Below, piece by piece: positions 16,944 to 26,424 of a stretch of DNA of 64,000 bases (position 1 is the first letter of the stretch; each line of letters begins with the position of its first letter). The DNA is from Bdellovibrionales bacterium. GTDB lineage: Bacteria > Bdellovibrionota > Bdellovibrionia > Bdellovibrionales > UBA1609. The DNA lies in NCBI GenBank assembly GCA_027459485.1, contig DAIDIG010000004.1, positions 186,001 through 250,000 of the forward strand, read 5' to 3'. A program made the translations under genes and the position numbers. The notes beneath the pieces were generated by a model that did no database searches, was not told where the DNA came from, and saw nothing but the letters and a program-made list of their open reading frames with translations.

Positions 16944-18357
16944 TGAAATGATAAAGATTTTCAGACTTAATGACTTCAATCTTAGCATCGTCGAGGGCTT
17001 TAAATATCGACCATACATTCGTTGGCGTTACCGTTTGGCCTTGTTTGCCAACGACCCGGCATCGCCAGTGATCGGTGCAAAAGGTTTCGCTCATGCCATG
17101 AGGCCACACTTTAACGCCCCGGTTGGTTATCATCTGAAGTTCGACGGGCAGGCTTCGCATCGCCACGATAAGCCTTTCAGCAAGTGCATCGGGGCTTCGG
17201 TTATCCTCTTGTACAAACACGTCAACGCCAACAAGCTCTTTTTTGACTGGCTTTGCGTGTGGGTCTTTTGAGTAATGAATCTCGAGCGGGGCTGCATCGC
17301 TGTAATGAGCCGCAGGGAGCGTCTTCGGCATTTCGCCTAAACGTTCCCACACAGCTTTTGCAAAGGCTTTTGTGCCAACTTTAGTCTTGCTAATGCCTTC
17401 CTGATAGATGTCGTAGGTATGAACCCCATCCTCGATGGCTTTGAGCCAAGCATTATGAATCCTCTCGGCGGTTTTGCCTTGACCCATGTGAACGAGCATT
17501 TGCACCGCGCCCAAAAGTAGCCCACTTGGATTTGCCATGTCTTGGCCAGCCCGGCGAGGTGCTGAACCATGAATCGCTTCAAACATTGAACAGCTTTCGC
17601 CAATATTTGCTGAACCCGCAAGACCAACAGAGCCTGCGATTTGAGCCGCTACATCGCTCAATATGTCACCATAAAGATTCGGCATCACGATCACATCGAA
17701 GGCCTCTGGTGAGTCTGCCATTTTTGCTGAACCAATATCAACAATCCAATGCTCATTTTCAATGGATGGATATTGAGCGCTAATTTCATTAAAAATTTTA
17801 TGAAAAAGGCCGTCGGTCATTTTCATAATGTTGTCTTTAGTGAAACAGGTCACTTTTTTACGATTGTTTCGTTTCGCAAACTCGAAAGCGTAGCGAATGA
17901 TTTTTTCACATCCGGGACGGGTGATCAGCTTGAGGCACTGATATACTTCAGGGGTTTGTCGGTGCTCAATGCCGCCGTATAAGTCCTCTTCATTTTCGCG
18001 AATAATCACCACATCCATTTTCGGATGTTTGGTGCGAACAAATGGGCTATAAGCGCGGCAAGGCCGCACGTTGGCATAGAGACCCAACGACTTTCTTACT
18101 GTCACGTTCAGACTCTTAAAGCCGCCACCTTGTGGGGTGGAGATGGGAGCTTTTAAAAAGATCTTGTTCTTTCTTAGGATCTCCCAAGACTTCTCTTCGA
18201 TCCCAGCCATGAGCCCCTTGTTGTAGGCTTTTTCTCCGATTTCAATTGTATCAAAGGTAAGGTCAGCGTTTGCCGCCTCAAGTATATTTAAAGTGGCTGC
18301 CATAATTTCAGGGCCAATACCGTCTCCGTAAGCAACGGTGATTCTTGGTTTTGTCAT
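16906..18357 (-). CDS. icd: NADP-type isocitrate dehydrogenase, long class
   Basis: Oxidatively decarboxylates isocitrate to 2-oxoglutarate in the TCA cycle. At 483 residues it belongs to the longer IDH class with a C-terminal extension (as in Thermus and Rickettsia), not the ~416-residue E. coli type. Visible motifs: start TVAYGDGIGPEIM, substrate site KSLNVTVRKSLGLYANVRPC, DVVIIRENEEDLYGGIEH, metal site VMPNLYGDILSDVAAQIAG, and GSAPRRAGQDMANPSG. GGAGATC precedes the ATG. A LysR gene diverges 110 bases upstream across an AT-rich region. Confidence 0.95.
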   Translation of the reverse strand: MTKPRITVAYGDGIGPEIMAATLNILEAANADLTFDTIEIGEKAYNKGLMAGIEEKSWEILRKNKIFLKAPISTPQGGGFKSLNVTVRKSLGLYANVRPCRAYSPFVRTKHPKMDVVIIRENEEDLYGGIEHRQTPEVYQCLKLITRPGCEKIIRYAFEFAKRNNRKKVTCFTKDNIMKMTDGLFHKIFNEISAQYPSIENEHWIVDIGSAKMADSPEAFDVIVMPNLYGDILSDVAAQIAGSVGLAGSANIGESCSMFEAIHGSAPRRAGQDMANPSGLLLGAVQMLVHMGQGKTAERIHNAWLKAIEDGVHTYDIYQEGISKTKVGTKAFAKAVWERLGEMPKTLPAAHYSDAAPLEIHYSKDPHAKPVKKELVGVDVFVQEDNRSPDALAERLIVAMRSLPVELQMITNRGVKVWPHGMSETFCTDHWRCRVVGKQGQTVTPTNVWSIFKALDDAKIEVIKSENLYHFNGEKGYSLGQGQ

Positions 18358-18467
18358 TTTTGATCTCCTTTATGGGTATTAAGAAGATCTTCGATGAAAT
18401 CCAATATAAAATAAAATAGATAAAATGTTATATTTTAATATATTAAATATATATCTATATTAAACGT
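18358..18467. promoter_or_regulatory. AT-rich divergent promoter region between icd and the LysR gene
   Basis: A 110-base gap, much more AT-rich than anything else in the window. It contains the perfect 14-bp palindrome TTTAATATATTAAA at 18434-18447, about 20 bases before the LysR start, inside a longer imperfect AT repeat. LysR proteins usually autoregulate from such divergent regions and bind interrupted palindromes, so this is the likely operator for both genes. Confidence 0.55.
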
Positions 18468-19358
18468 ATGCAAAGACTCAATCACCACCATCTATTTATT
18501 TTTTGGACTCTAGCAAGAGCTGGCTCATTTACTAAGGCAGCCGCCGAGCTTTCGATTGCTCAGTCTGCAGTTACATTTCAAATTAAACAGTTAGAAGAAT
18601 CTTTGGGGCTTACTTTGATCGATCGAACCAATCGCCGAAAGCCCGAACTATCAAGCGACGGGCGTCAGGTTCTTGAGTATGCAAACTCAATATTTGAATC
18701 GAGCCAAGAATTGATAAAGTGGGCGACGCTTGGCAATGTCTCAAAGACGATGATTCTAAGATTGGGTGCGCTCTCGGGACTCTCGCGTAATCTACAATTC
18801 GAATTTTTGAAACCCATCATCGCGGATTCGCGCTATCGGCTGCAAATCACGACCGGTGATCAAGATAACCTCGTTTCACTTTTGAAAGATCATTCGCTGG
18901 ATGTCATTTTGTCATCGCACAATGTGCGGTCTGACGGCAAAGTCTCTTTTTACTCCCATGTCCTCACCACATCTCCGGTGATTTTCGTCACACGAGTGGA
19001 GCGCTCGCATAAGACATCAATGGATTTAAGAAAGTGCTTTGTTCAAAAGCCGCTTTTTGTCCCCGGATTGAATTTCGAAGCTCGCCCCGAACTGGATGCT
19101 TATCTAGAAGGCTTAAAATGTTCCATAACAATAGCGGGCGAAATAGATGATATTGCATTGCTTCGAATTTTTGCGCTCCGGTCTGGAGCAATCGTCGCTG
19201 TTCCTGAAATGGGTGTGAAAAGCGATATTGAATCGAATCAATTGAGGGTCATTGGGCGAGCTGGCAAAATTGAACAAAAATTTTATGCTATCACTCGACA
19301 GCGACGATTACCGAATGAGGTGATCGAAGGCTTAATTTTGCAGATGAGAAATACATAG
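18468..19358 (+). CDS. LysR-family transcriptional regulator (NhaR-like)
   Basis: DNA-binding regulator of 296 residues. Residues ~4-62 are the winged helix-turn-helix: LFIFWTLARAGSFTKAAAEL, then SIAQSAVTFQIKQLEESLGL. The C-terminal ~200 residues form the effector-binding periplasmic-binding-protein-like fold. The sequence NHHHLFIFWTLARAGS is of the NhaR type. It diverges from icd across an AT-rich palindromic region and is therefore likely to control icd and the two genes behind it. The effector is unknown. It shares the low GC of that block. Confidence 0.9.
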   Translation: MQRLNHHHLFIFWTLARAGSFTKAAAELSIAQSAVTFQIKQLEESLGLTLIDRTNRRKPELSSDGRQVLEYANSIFESSQELIKWATLGNVSKTMILRLGALSGLSRNLQFEFLKPIIADSRYRLQITTGDQDNLVSLLKDHSLDVILSSHNVRSDGKVSFYSHVLTTSPVIFVTRVERSHKTSMDLRKCFVQKPLFVPGLNFEARPELDAYLEGLKCSITIAGEIDDIALLRIFALRSGAIVAVPEMGVKSDIESNQLRVIGRAGKIEQKFYAITRQRRLPNEVIEGLILQMRNT

Positions 19359-19582
19359 ATTTTAGGCCAATTGCAGGGTCACCGGGGGAGGATCTTAATT
19401 GGGGTGCATTTATGAAGTCTTATGCTCCGCACACTTCTCATTATTTGGTCCCAATGTAGGATATGCGTAGCGTTTTTCAGCAAGACCCTTATTCAAGTCT
19501 TGCCACCAAATAACGGGGGATTTATGTAGGTGATAGCCCGGCGATACGGTAGAACAGATGTCACCACGACGTAGGCGCACAC

Positions 19583-20794
19583 GTGAAAAAGAGAAAAACA
19601 TCCAATCTTTCTGTTTTAAAATTCGGTGGCTCCAGCCTCGCGACACCTGAGAAAATTCAGGCAGTCGCCAATCGAATCGCCGCGCTCGCGAATGAAGGGC
19701 GCAAGCTCGTGGTTGTCGTGAGCGCCATGGGGCAGACAACCGACGAACTGTTGAATCTCGCCCGTCGCGTAAGCCCGCATCCCAACCGACGCGAACTCGA
19801 CATGCTATTGACGACGGGAGAACGCGTGTCAATGGCGCTGATGTCGATGGCATTACATGATCGAGGGTGCTCGTCGATCAGCTTTACAGGCAGCCAAGCT
19901 GGAGTCATGACGAACGGCTCTTTTTCAAACGCCGAAATTGTTGATATTCGTCCCATTCGCGTTGCGGAAGAGCTTCGAAAGGACAGGGTCGTCGTTCTCG
20001 CCGGTTTTCAAGGGGTCAACCCGAAAACAAAGGAGATCACTACCCTCGGTCGAGGCGGTAGTGATACGACTGCGATTGCAATGGCGGCCGCGTTGGGCGC
20101 TGCCCGTTGCGAAATTTACAAGGATGTCGACGGGGTCTTTGGCGCGGATCCAAAAATAAACCCCCAGGCGCCATTTTACGAAAAAATTCCGCTTAAGTTG
20201 CTTCACGAGTTTTGTCATTGGGGGGCCAAGATTCTGCACGTGAATTCGATCGAATGGGCTATGAAGGGCCATGTGCCCATAGCGATTGGTCGCTCGAGCG
20301 ATTTTAAACTGGGAACGATGGTTACCGAGTCTTCGCGGTCGAATCGCGACGCATGGCGGTCGATCATCGGGCTACACTCACATCCGCATGTGCTTGAAAT
20401 TTTCATTCAACGCTCAGGTCTAATGACGCCAGAGCAACAATTGGCGTTGGAATTGAATCCGCACGAGTTACCCGTCCCGAAAGTTTTGCATTCGGAGAAA
20501 TTAAAAGACGGAATGCGTGTTTTCGTCACTCTCGATAAAGACACGCTAGCGCAAATTCAACATCGACTTGAAACGACTTCGAAGCGAACTCAAATTGTAC
20601 GAGATGAGCTCTCATCGATCGCCCTCACCATCGGGCAAAAGCTGACAGCAGGCCAGCACCGGAGTCATGAAACGCCAAATTATTTAAACAACCTTGAAAT
20701 TTGCCGGTTCACCAGCAGATGGAGTAAAGTCTCGATTGTACCAAGCGAAGAACGGTTAGAAGCTCTTCGCACCATTGGTAATTCAGTTTTTTGA
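19583..20794 (+). CDS. lysC: Aspartate kinase
   Basis: First step of the aspartate pathway to lysine, threonine, methionine and diaminopimelate. The 403-residue product has the kinase core: [15 protein letters not shown] (residues 11-25), the [12 protein letters not shown] motif, [18 protein letters not shown], and the [16 protein letters not shown] segment. The C-terminal regulatory part (about 275-403) should hold two ACT domains but is divergent and reads poorly against the usual pattern, so feedback control may be altered. It starts at a GTG with no strong ribosome site. The 224-base upstream gap shows no recognisable lysine riboswitch. Confidence 0.9.
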   Translation: MKKRKTSNLSVLKFGGSSLATPEKIQAVANRIAALANEGRKLVVVVSAMGQTTDELLNLARRVSPHPNRRELDMLLTTGERVSMALMSMALHDRGCSSISFTGSQAGVMTNGSFSNAEIVDIRPIRVAEELRKDRVVVLAGFQGVNPKTKEITTLGRGGSDTTAIAMAAALGAARCEIYKDVDGVFGADPKINPQAPFYEKIPLKLLHEFCHWGAKILHVNSIEWAMKGHVPIAIGRSSDFKLGTMVTESSRSNRDAWRSIIGLHSHPHVLEIFIQRSGLMTPEQQLALELNPHELPVPKVLHSEKLKDGMRVFVTLDKDTLAQIQHRLETTSKRTQIVRDELSSIALTIGQKLTAGQHRSHETPNYLNNLEICRFTSRWSKVSIVPSEERLEALRTIGNSVF

Positions 20795-20801
20795 GTTACG
20801 T

Positions 20802-21836
20802 TTACGGAACTGAAAGCACAGGCTCAAACACATGCATTGTGTAGCCGGTTAAATTGGTAACGCTGGGCGAACAAATCTCACCGTATATTGACGCGCCCTC
20901 GGAACGCAAATTCTGCTCAACACGGGCCCGATCAGCCATGCACTCGGCAAATGTGGCATAATCACGAGTGTTCGCTTCAACGTCAAGATCGGTCGCATCG
21001 GCATAAAGGCCGACAGCAACTATGTGATATGAGCTGCCGTTATCTTCATGGCAAAGAACAGTCACATCAGCACCTTTAGGGCTGTTAAAAATCTTCTGAG
21101 CCTCTGATAGTTGTGACGTACATTCGGACGCATCCGTAAAGCCCGGGCCGCTCGCAACGCTGACTTTTTGCCCACTGGCAGAATAATAGAAAATATAATC
21201 ATTCGTCGAAAAGACAACGTGGCCGCCGTACTTCGCCACCTTTTCTGCCACGATTTTCATAATATCCGAAGACGGAGCGTCCCCATCATCGACGAAATTC
21301 TGCAGCGGAGCCAACCCGTACAGTGTAGCTTTTGCTTGGCCGAAGCCGTCGATCACTAGAGACCATGAATCAGGAATCAAATCATTTCCAGATTCGCAGT
21401 GACTGTCAACTGCCTTCAGCCCTGTATATTTAGTAAATAAATTGAGTTGGGACGCCCGCGCATTGAGGCATGCTCCGTACGATGGGAATTGGCCATTGGC
21501 AATTGTTGGACCACCGTAATCATCAACGCCGCCAAATATCGCCTGCACCGGCATTTCTTTCGCGTAAGATTGATAGTTTATAACCACAATATTTTGTTTG
21601 TAGCTTTGCCCTTCGTTAGAAAGCTGGCGCGTGCCTTCGCATACACCAGTTACATTTGAAAGCGAGGTATCAGCTGCGAATCGTGTGACCAGGCGGCCAG
21701 CCTGCTCGGCGCATGGCCCATCAGCCGGCACGACCACGCGGTATGAATATTGATTCAGCGCAGCTCCATAGCTAACTGCAGGCACCGCAAATGCAGCGAA
21801 CAAAAGACCCATCGAAATGGATATGTGAAATCTCAT
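20802..21836 (-). CDS. Secreted protein with four paired-cysteine modules, unknown function
   Basis: A 344-residue exported protein. Residues 1-25 are a signal peptide (MGLLFAAFAVPAVSYGA). Four cysteine pairs recur with near-constant spacing C-x(22-23)-C: Cys42-Cys66, Cys123-Cys147, Cys239-Cys262 and Cys299-Cys322. Each lies in a similar helical segment preceded by an aromatic or acidic residue (PSYGAC, FTDASEC, YATFAEC). This is a repeated disulfide-stabilised module. No family recognised. The start was taken at the second of two ATG codons (21836), 5 bases after a GGGGG ribosome site; the first, at 21839, would lie only 2 bases from it. It is followed convergently by lysC, whose end lies 7 bases away. 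Confidence 0.75.
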   Translation of the reverse strand: MRFHISISMGLLFAAFAVPAVSYGAALNQYSYRVVVPADGPCAEQAGRLVTRFAADTSLSNVTGVCEGTRQLSNEGQSYKQNIVVINYQSYAKEMPVQAIFGGVDDYGGPTIANGQFPSYGACLNARASQLNLFTKYTGLKAVDSHCESGNDLIPDSWSLVIDGFGQAKATLYGLAPLQNFVDDGDAPSSDIMKIVAEKVAKYGGHVVFSTNDYIFYYSASGQKVSVASGPGFTDASECTSQLSEAQKIFNSPKGADVTVLCHEDNGSSYHIVAVGLYADATDLDVEANTRDYATFAECMADRARVEQNLRSEGASIYGEICSPSVTNLTGYTMHVFEPVLSVP

Positions 21837-21890
21837 CATTTCCCCCTTCGCGGGCAAATACTCGCTGCCTCGCGTTTAATTCATGAGCAA

Positions 21891-22994
21891 TTAATGCTTT
21901 TTCGCTGCTTTCTCAACAGTTTTTTCCGCACCATTAGCAGCCGCTTGTGCCTGCTGCTTAGCTTTATAGATTGTTGCGTTTAAAATCTGTGTGCGCAAAT
22001 CCTGCGTCATCTTTGGGTTTTCTTTCAGGAATTTAACAGCTTGCTCGCGACCCTGCCCGATACGCTCACCTTTGTATGCGTACCATGCACCCGATTTGTC
22101 GAGCAGTTCGTACTTCACGCCAAGATCTAAAACGTCGCCTTCGAGCGAAATGCCATCGCCGTACATAAGATCGAATTCGACCTTAGCAAACGGCGGAGCC
22201 ATTTTATTTTTTACTACTTTCACAGCCGTGCGCGAGCCGACGACATCTTCGCCGCTTTTGATCGCGCCAATACGTCGCACATCGAGCCGCACAGACGAAT
22301 AAAATTTAAGCGCGTTACCACCCGTCGTCGTCTCAGGGTTGCCGAACATCACGCCCAATTTCATTCGAATTTGGTTGATGAAAATCACGAGCGTGTTCGA
22401 GCGCGCAATGGCCGCCGTCAGCTTTCGCAAGGCTTGCGACATCAATCGGGCCTGCAGCCCCATATGCGCATCGCCCATTTCGCCTTCGATCTCAGCCCTC
22501 GGGACAAGCGCCGCGACCGAATCAATGACCATGATGTCGATGGCGCCAGATCTTACAAGCGTCTCGGCGATCTCGAGCGCCTGCTCGCCCGTATCCGGTT
22601 GCGAGATCAGCATATCTTTCGTATTTACGCCGAGCTTGTGCGCATACCCAGCATCGAGGGCGTGTTCCGCATCGATAAATGCCGCTGTGCCACCACTTTT
22701 TTGCGCCTGCGCTATGGTTGAAAGAGCGAGCGTTGTTTTGCCTGAGCTTTCAGGGCCAAACACTTCGACAATACGCCCACGCGGCAAGCCGCCGATGCCG
22801 AGCGCGATATCGAGACTCAGCGCACCCGTCGAAACGACTGGCACGTTTTCGTAGAGGCTTGCGCCCCCGCCGAGCTTCATGATTGAACCTTTACCAAACT
22901 GCTTTTCTATAGCGGCGAGCGCGAGCTCGAGCGCCTTCGCTTTGTCGTTATCACCGGTTTTTTCGAGTTTTTCAGATTGCGGAACAGTGGACAT
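21891..22994 (-). CDS. recA: Recombinase RecA
   Basis: RecA pairs homologous DNA and activates LexA cleavage. The 367-residue product has the full core: [13 protein letters not shown], the Walker [10 protein letters not shown] at residues 80-88, the D/E-rich Walker B ([14 protein letters not shown]), loop L1/L2 ([16 protein letters not shown]), and a Lys/Ala-rich C-terminal tail. The open frame continues 264 bases upstream, but AAGGAGGGACC lies immediately before the ATG at 22994, where family members start. No LexA operator could be recognised upstream. Confidence 0.97.
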   Translation of the reverse strand: MSTVPQSEKLEKTGDNDKAKALELALAAIEKQFGKGSIMKLGGGASLYENVPVVSTGALSLDIALGIGGLPRGRIVEVFGPESSGKTTLALSTIAQAQKSGGTAAFIDAEHALDAGYAHKLGVNTKDMLISQPDTGEQALEIAETLVRSGAIDIMVIDSVAALVPRAEIEGEMGDAHMGLQARLMSQALRKLTAAIARSNTLVIFINQIRMKLGVMFGNPETTTGGNALKFYSSVRLDVRRIGAIKSGEDVVGSRTAVKVVKNKMAPPFAKVEFDLMYGDGISLEGDVLDLGVKYELLDKSGAWYAYKGERIGQGREQAVKFLKENPKMTQDLRTQILNATIYKAKQQAQAAANGAEKTVEKAAKKH

Positions 22995-23264
22995 GGTCCC
23001 TCCTTGATTGAATGTGCCTTTTGTGACGACCACAAAAACCTTATCGAAAACAAGCCAAAAAGCAAGGCATGTGCCAGGATGGGTGGCGGCTTTAATTTCA
23101 ACTTGCGGGAATGGCGGTCCGCCGATATCCGAAACTCCGAATATGCGCCTGACTCTGGTGCCATTCTCGGCCGATCCTGTGAAAAAAAGCCCCATCCGCA
23201 GCCGCCCAAATGGCCTAAAGCTAACACCTGGCTGGCATGATTTTTTCAATGGTTGCAATCGCTT

Positions 23265-23990
23265 ATGAATGCTCTAATCAAAATCTTCATAACCAGCATG
23301 CTATTAAGTGCATCGGCCTATGCCACCAATGGGCCACGACTGACCACCAGTTGCCGTGACGAACTGATGTCACCAAAAGCGTCGACAGTTGACATCTCCG
23401 CCGAATACTCAACTGTTGCGCAGACCAGTAGTTTTGCAAATTTATTCGTCGGCGTGATTATTACGGTGCCCGAAGCCAAGCGCGAGGCGATGATTGAGAA
23501 CTTACGCGCCTTGCTGGTTTCGCTAGGTCGTTCGCGCGGCGATTTGTCGTTTCATTCAAACACCCTCGTCGTCGGCGACGAGTCACTCGTTCATGTTCAA
23601 TTATATGGGCGAGATTTGGCGTATGTTGCGCGAAACCTCCGGTTTATTCAGGCAATCGATCTGGAACTCGAAGAAAAGCACGCACTCGGCGTACCGAACC
23701 ATTTGCCGAATCGTGACGTTGATCCGCAATTCATTAAATTCAATCGTCGCTTGTTCGACCCCCTCGTTCGATTGCCCCACTCACAATTTCAAGTCATTGT
23801 GGGCTTGGCCCGTCCCGATCAAACTCAGCTCATTAAACTCGAGAACCGTCTCAAATCTACGTTTACGATATTACGTCGCAACATTGCAGACCAATTTATC
23901 GAAGTGCGCGGCGAAGGATCGAAGATTATTAGTCTTAAAAACTGGCCAGAGGTAAAGACGGTAGAGGCGCCATTGCTAACTTCGCGCTGA
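23265..23990 (+). CDS. Secreted protein of unknown function
   Basis: A 241-residue exported protein. The signal peptide is [18 protein letters not shown] (residues 3-20). The remainder has two related-looking halves: [20 protein letters not shown] near residue 65 and [20 protein letters not shown] near 175. These suggest a duplicated alpha/beta domain of about 90 residues, each starting with a V/I-rich strand and a helix. I recognise no family. The ATG at 23265 was preferred to a TTG at 23253. It diverges from recA. Confidence 0.65.
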   Translation: MNALIKIFITSMLLSASAYATNGPRLTTSCRDELMSPKASTVDISAEYSTVAQTSSFANLFVGVIITVPEAKREAMIENLRALLVSLGRSRGDLSFHSNTLVVGDESLVHVQLYGRDLAYVARNLRFIQAIDLELEEKHALGVPNHLPNRDVDPQFIKFNRRLFDPLVRLPHSQFQVIVGLARPDQTQLIKLENRLKSTFTILRRNIADQFIEVRGEGSKIISLKNWPEVKTVEAPLLTSR

Positions 23991-24053
23991 CCGCGAAACG
24001 CGAAAGTATCCCGCCAATGGTTTGGCAGCGCCGCGATCAATTCTCTGCTCTCG

Positions 24054-24563
24054 TTAAGCGCGTGAAAGACGCAAGAGAGCTTCGAGCGCGAATTGCGCCG
24101 ATGCTTGTTGAATTTTCTCGCGGGACCATTGTGGGGGAAAATATTGTGTATCCGTTTCGCTAATGTCGGGGCCGACAAAGCCGAAGCATACCATCCCGAC
24201 CGGCTTCTCGATCGTGCCGCCGGTGGGCCCGGCGATTCCGGTCACTGCCGCAGCCCATGACGAGCCAATTTCATCGCAGGCGCCCTTTGCCATGGCCATT
24301 GCCACGGGCTCGCTGACTTCGCCGAGCGAGCGAATGAGCGGGTTCGGCACGCGCAGAATTTTATTTTTAACAGTGCTATGGTAAGAAACCACGCAGCCCA
24401 AATAAAAATTTGAAACGCCTGGTAGGCTTGCAATCGATGCCGAAAGCAAGCCGCCGGTGCAACTTTCAGCCAACGCCAAAGTTTCATGAACCTTTTCAAA
24501 GCGCTTCTTTAAATTTTCAACCAGGGGGCGAACCGATGAAAAAAACGCGTCATAGTCGCTCAT
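24054..24563 (-). CDS. pncC: Nicotinamide-nucleotide amidase (CinA C-terminal domain family)
   Basis: Deamidates nicotinamide mononucleotide in pyridine nucleotide salvage. The 169-residue product is the stand-alone CinA C-terminal domain, without the N-terminal MoaB/competence part. The family marks are LALAESCTGGLLSASIASLPG near residue 35 and the GIAGPTGGTIEKPVGMVCFG segment. The start ATG at 24563 overlaps the pgpA stop by four bases (ATGA), so the two are translationally coupled. Confidence 0.9.
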   Translation of the reverse strand: MSDYDAFFSSVRPLVENLKKRFEKVHETLALAESCTGGLLSASIASLPGVSNFYLGCVVSYHSTVKNKILRVPNPLIRSLGEVSEPVAMAMAKGACDEIGSSWAAAVTGIAGPTGGTIEKPVGMVCFGFVGPDISETDTQYFPPQWSREKIQQASAQFALEALLRLSRA

Positions 24564-25087
24564 CGCGGGATGGCCCATTGGGCACCCAGCCAGTGCGTCT
24601 GCGTATATACGAACTGCAAAATCATATTGGCGATGACCCCGGCAACCAAATCGTCGGCGACGGTGCCAAATCCGCCTTTAGCGCGGTTATCGATAACGTT
24701 AATCGGGAACGGTTTCAAAATATCAAGCACGCGGAACAAAACAAAACCCGCCACGAACGATTGCCACGTGAGAGGCAACCAAAACATCGTGATCAAAAAA
24801 CCCACAACTTCATCGATCACAATTTCTTTCGGGTCGTGATCCTGAACCATTTGCTCGTATTGATCCGCCGCCCATATACCAAACACGGCCAAGACAAATA
24901 CCGCTCCCATATAGCCATAAAGGCCAAAAAGCGAAAAAAGAAACACGAGCGGTATAGCACCGACCGTCCCGACTGTACCGGGCATGGCGGGTGCGCGACC
25001 GAAGTAAAAATACGTGACGAAGATCTCGTTGAGGCGGCGTGTATTCACAATTCGAACATCCAACTCGACGAACATCGAGGTTGTCAA
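24560..25087 (-). CDS. pgpA: Phosphatidylglycerophosphatase A
   Basis: Inner-membrane enzyme that dephosphorylates phosphatidylglycerophosphate to phosphatidylglycerol. The 175-residue protein carries the signature APAMPGTVGTVGAIPLV (residues 33-49) and the acidic motif KEIVIDEVVGFLITMFWLPL, then FRVLDILKPFPI. Two to four hydrophobic segments are visible. It is divergent from pilT; several possible starts lie close together (25087, 25075). Expression with pncC is coupled by a 4-base overlap. Confidence 0.9.
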   Translation of the reverse strand: MTTSMFVELDVRIVNTRRLNEIFVTYFYFGRAPAMPGTVGTVGAIPLVFLFSLFGLYGYMGAVFVLAVFGIWAADQYEQMVQDHDPKEIVIDEVVGFLITMFWLPLTWQSFVAGFVLFRVLDILKPFPINVIDNRAKGGFGTVADDLVAGVIANMILQFVYTQTHWLGAQWAIPR

Positions 25088-25125
25088 CTGTTCGTGTACA
25101 AATTCCGATGGTTAAGGATATGGGT

Positions 25126-26406
25126 ATGAGCCTCGACGACATTTTGCGCCTCGCCACTCAAAAAGGTGCGAGCGATGTCCATTTAAAAGCCGGGATTATT
25201 CCAGTGATCCGTAAGCACGGCCAGCTGCGGCCGCTATCTGCATCGCTGCCGCCGCTGACAAGCGAAGACATTGAGCAAATGGCGTTTCAATTAATGGACG
25301 ACCAACAAAAGCGTCTATTTTTTGAAAAGAAGGACATTGATTTGTCGTACGGCCTGTCGGGTGTCGGCCGTTTTCGCATCAACGCTCTATTTCAGCGCGG
25401 CACCGTGCGGCTCGTGATCCGCAACATCCCCGATCAGATTATGAATTTCGAGCAGTTGAACCTGCCCGACATATTAACGAAGATCGCCCAGCGCGATCGA
25501 GGCCTTGTGCTCGTCACCGGTGCCACAGGTTCGGGCAAAAGTTCGACGCTCGCGGCGATGGTCGACTATATCAACCGCAATTTCAGCCGGCATATTCTGA
25601 TGATCGAAGACCCGACTGAATTTCTCATCAAAGATAGGCGCAGCATCATCACGCAGCGCGAACTCGGCACCGACACGTCCAGTTTCGCTCAAAGTCTGCG
25701 CGCGGCACTTCGCCAAGACCCGGACGTCATTCTGATCGGTGAAATGCGTGACCGCGAGACGATCGAGATCGCCCTTCTTGCCGCCGAAACCGGGCATCTT
25801 GTACTCTCAACACTCCACACACTTGACGCGCAAGAAACCATCAACCGTATTTTGGCGGTCTTCGAACCGCATCAGCAACTGCAAGTGCGTATGCAACTCG
25901 CGGCCACTTTGTCGTCGATCGTTTGCCAGCGTTTGTGCGCGCGAAAAGACGGTCAAGGATATATCCCTGCGGTTGAAATCCTGCTCAATAATGCGCGCAT
26001 CTCTGAATTGATCGCCCGGCCCGACGGGCTCTCCGAGATCCGCGCGGCGATGGAAGAAAGCCAAAGCGTTTGGGGGATGTGTACTTTTGACCAATCGTTG
26101 ATGGATCTTATCGCGAAGGACTTTATCACTTACGAAGAAGCGCTCAAGGCATCGAGCCAGCCTGAAAACTTCGCCATCCGTTATAACGGAGTGTCTCACC
26201 TGGACGGCAAAAAATGGGGCGACTCCAAGTACTTTGGCCGAAAAGCCGAGCAAGCGTGGCAAGATCTCTCGGTTATGGACGTCGAAAAGACCGACGGCGG
26301 CCACACGCGGCCGCGTGACAATTCCGTCAAATTAAGAGACAAGAAAAAGAACACGAAAAAAGCGCCGACCTTTGACCCTTTTGGCATCTTCAAAAAGGCC
26401 AAGTGA
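25126..26406 (+). CDS. PilT/PilU-family type IV pilus retraction ATPase
   Basis: Hexameric ATPase that drives pilus retraction and twitching motility. The 426-residue product has an N-terminal PAS-like part, the Walker A GATGSGKSS at 132-140, the Asp box LMIEDPTEFLIKDRRS, Walker B PDVILIGEMRD and the His box (AAETGHLVLSTLHT). The C-terminal FDQSLMDLIAKDFITYEEAL resembles PilU more than PilT. An additional Lys-rich tail of ~45 residues follows. The start at 25126 was chosen because AAGGA lies 9 bases upstream. alaS follows 18 bases later. Confidence 0.9.
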   Translation: MSLDDILRLATQKGASDVHLKAGIIPVIRKHGQLRPLSASLPPLTSEDIEQMAFQLMDDQQKRLFFEKKDIDLSYGLSGVGRFRINALFQRGTVRLVIRNIPDQIMNFEQLNLPDILTKIAQRDRGLVLVTGATGSGKSSTLAAMVDYINRNFSRHILMIEDPTEFLIKDRRSIITQRELGTDTSSFAQSLRAALRQDPDVILIGEMRDRETIEIALLAAETGHLVLSTLHTLDAQETINRILAVFEPHQQLQVRMQLAATLSSIVCQRLCARKDGQGYIPAVEILLNNARISELIARPDGLSEIRAAMEESQSVWGMCTFDQSLMDLIAKDFITYEEALKASSQPENFAIRYNGVSHLDGKKWGDSKYFGRKAEQAWQDLSVMDVEKTDGGHTRPRDNSVKLRDKKKNTKKAPTFDPFGIFKKAK

Positions 26407-26424
26407 TCGAGTTTCAGGAGTACA

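Noticed and set aside
19359..19582. Possible lysine riboswitch upstream of lysC
   Set aside because: I looked for the conserved L-box features (AGGTAGAGG and following stems) and could not find them.
19410..19853. Minus-strand open frame upstream of and inside lysC
   Set aside because: Arg/Ser-rich shadow frame of the aspartate kinase gene; no ribosome site or family signal.
22995..23258. N-terminal extension of RecA
   Set aside because: The frame is open, but an excellent ribosome site sits at the ATG at 22994 and no family member has the extra 88 residues.
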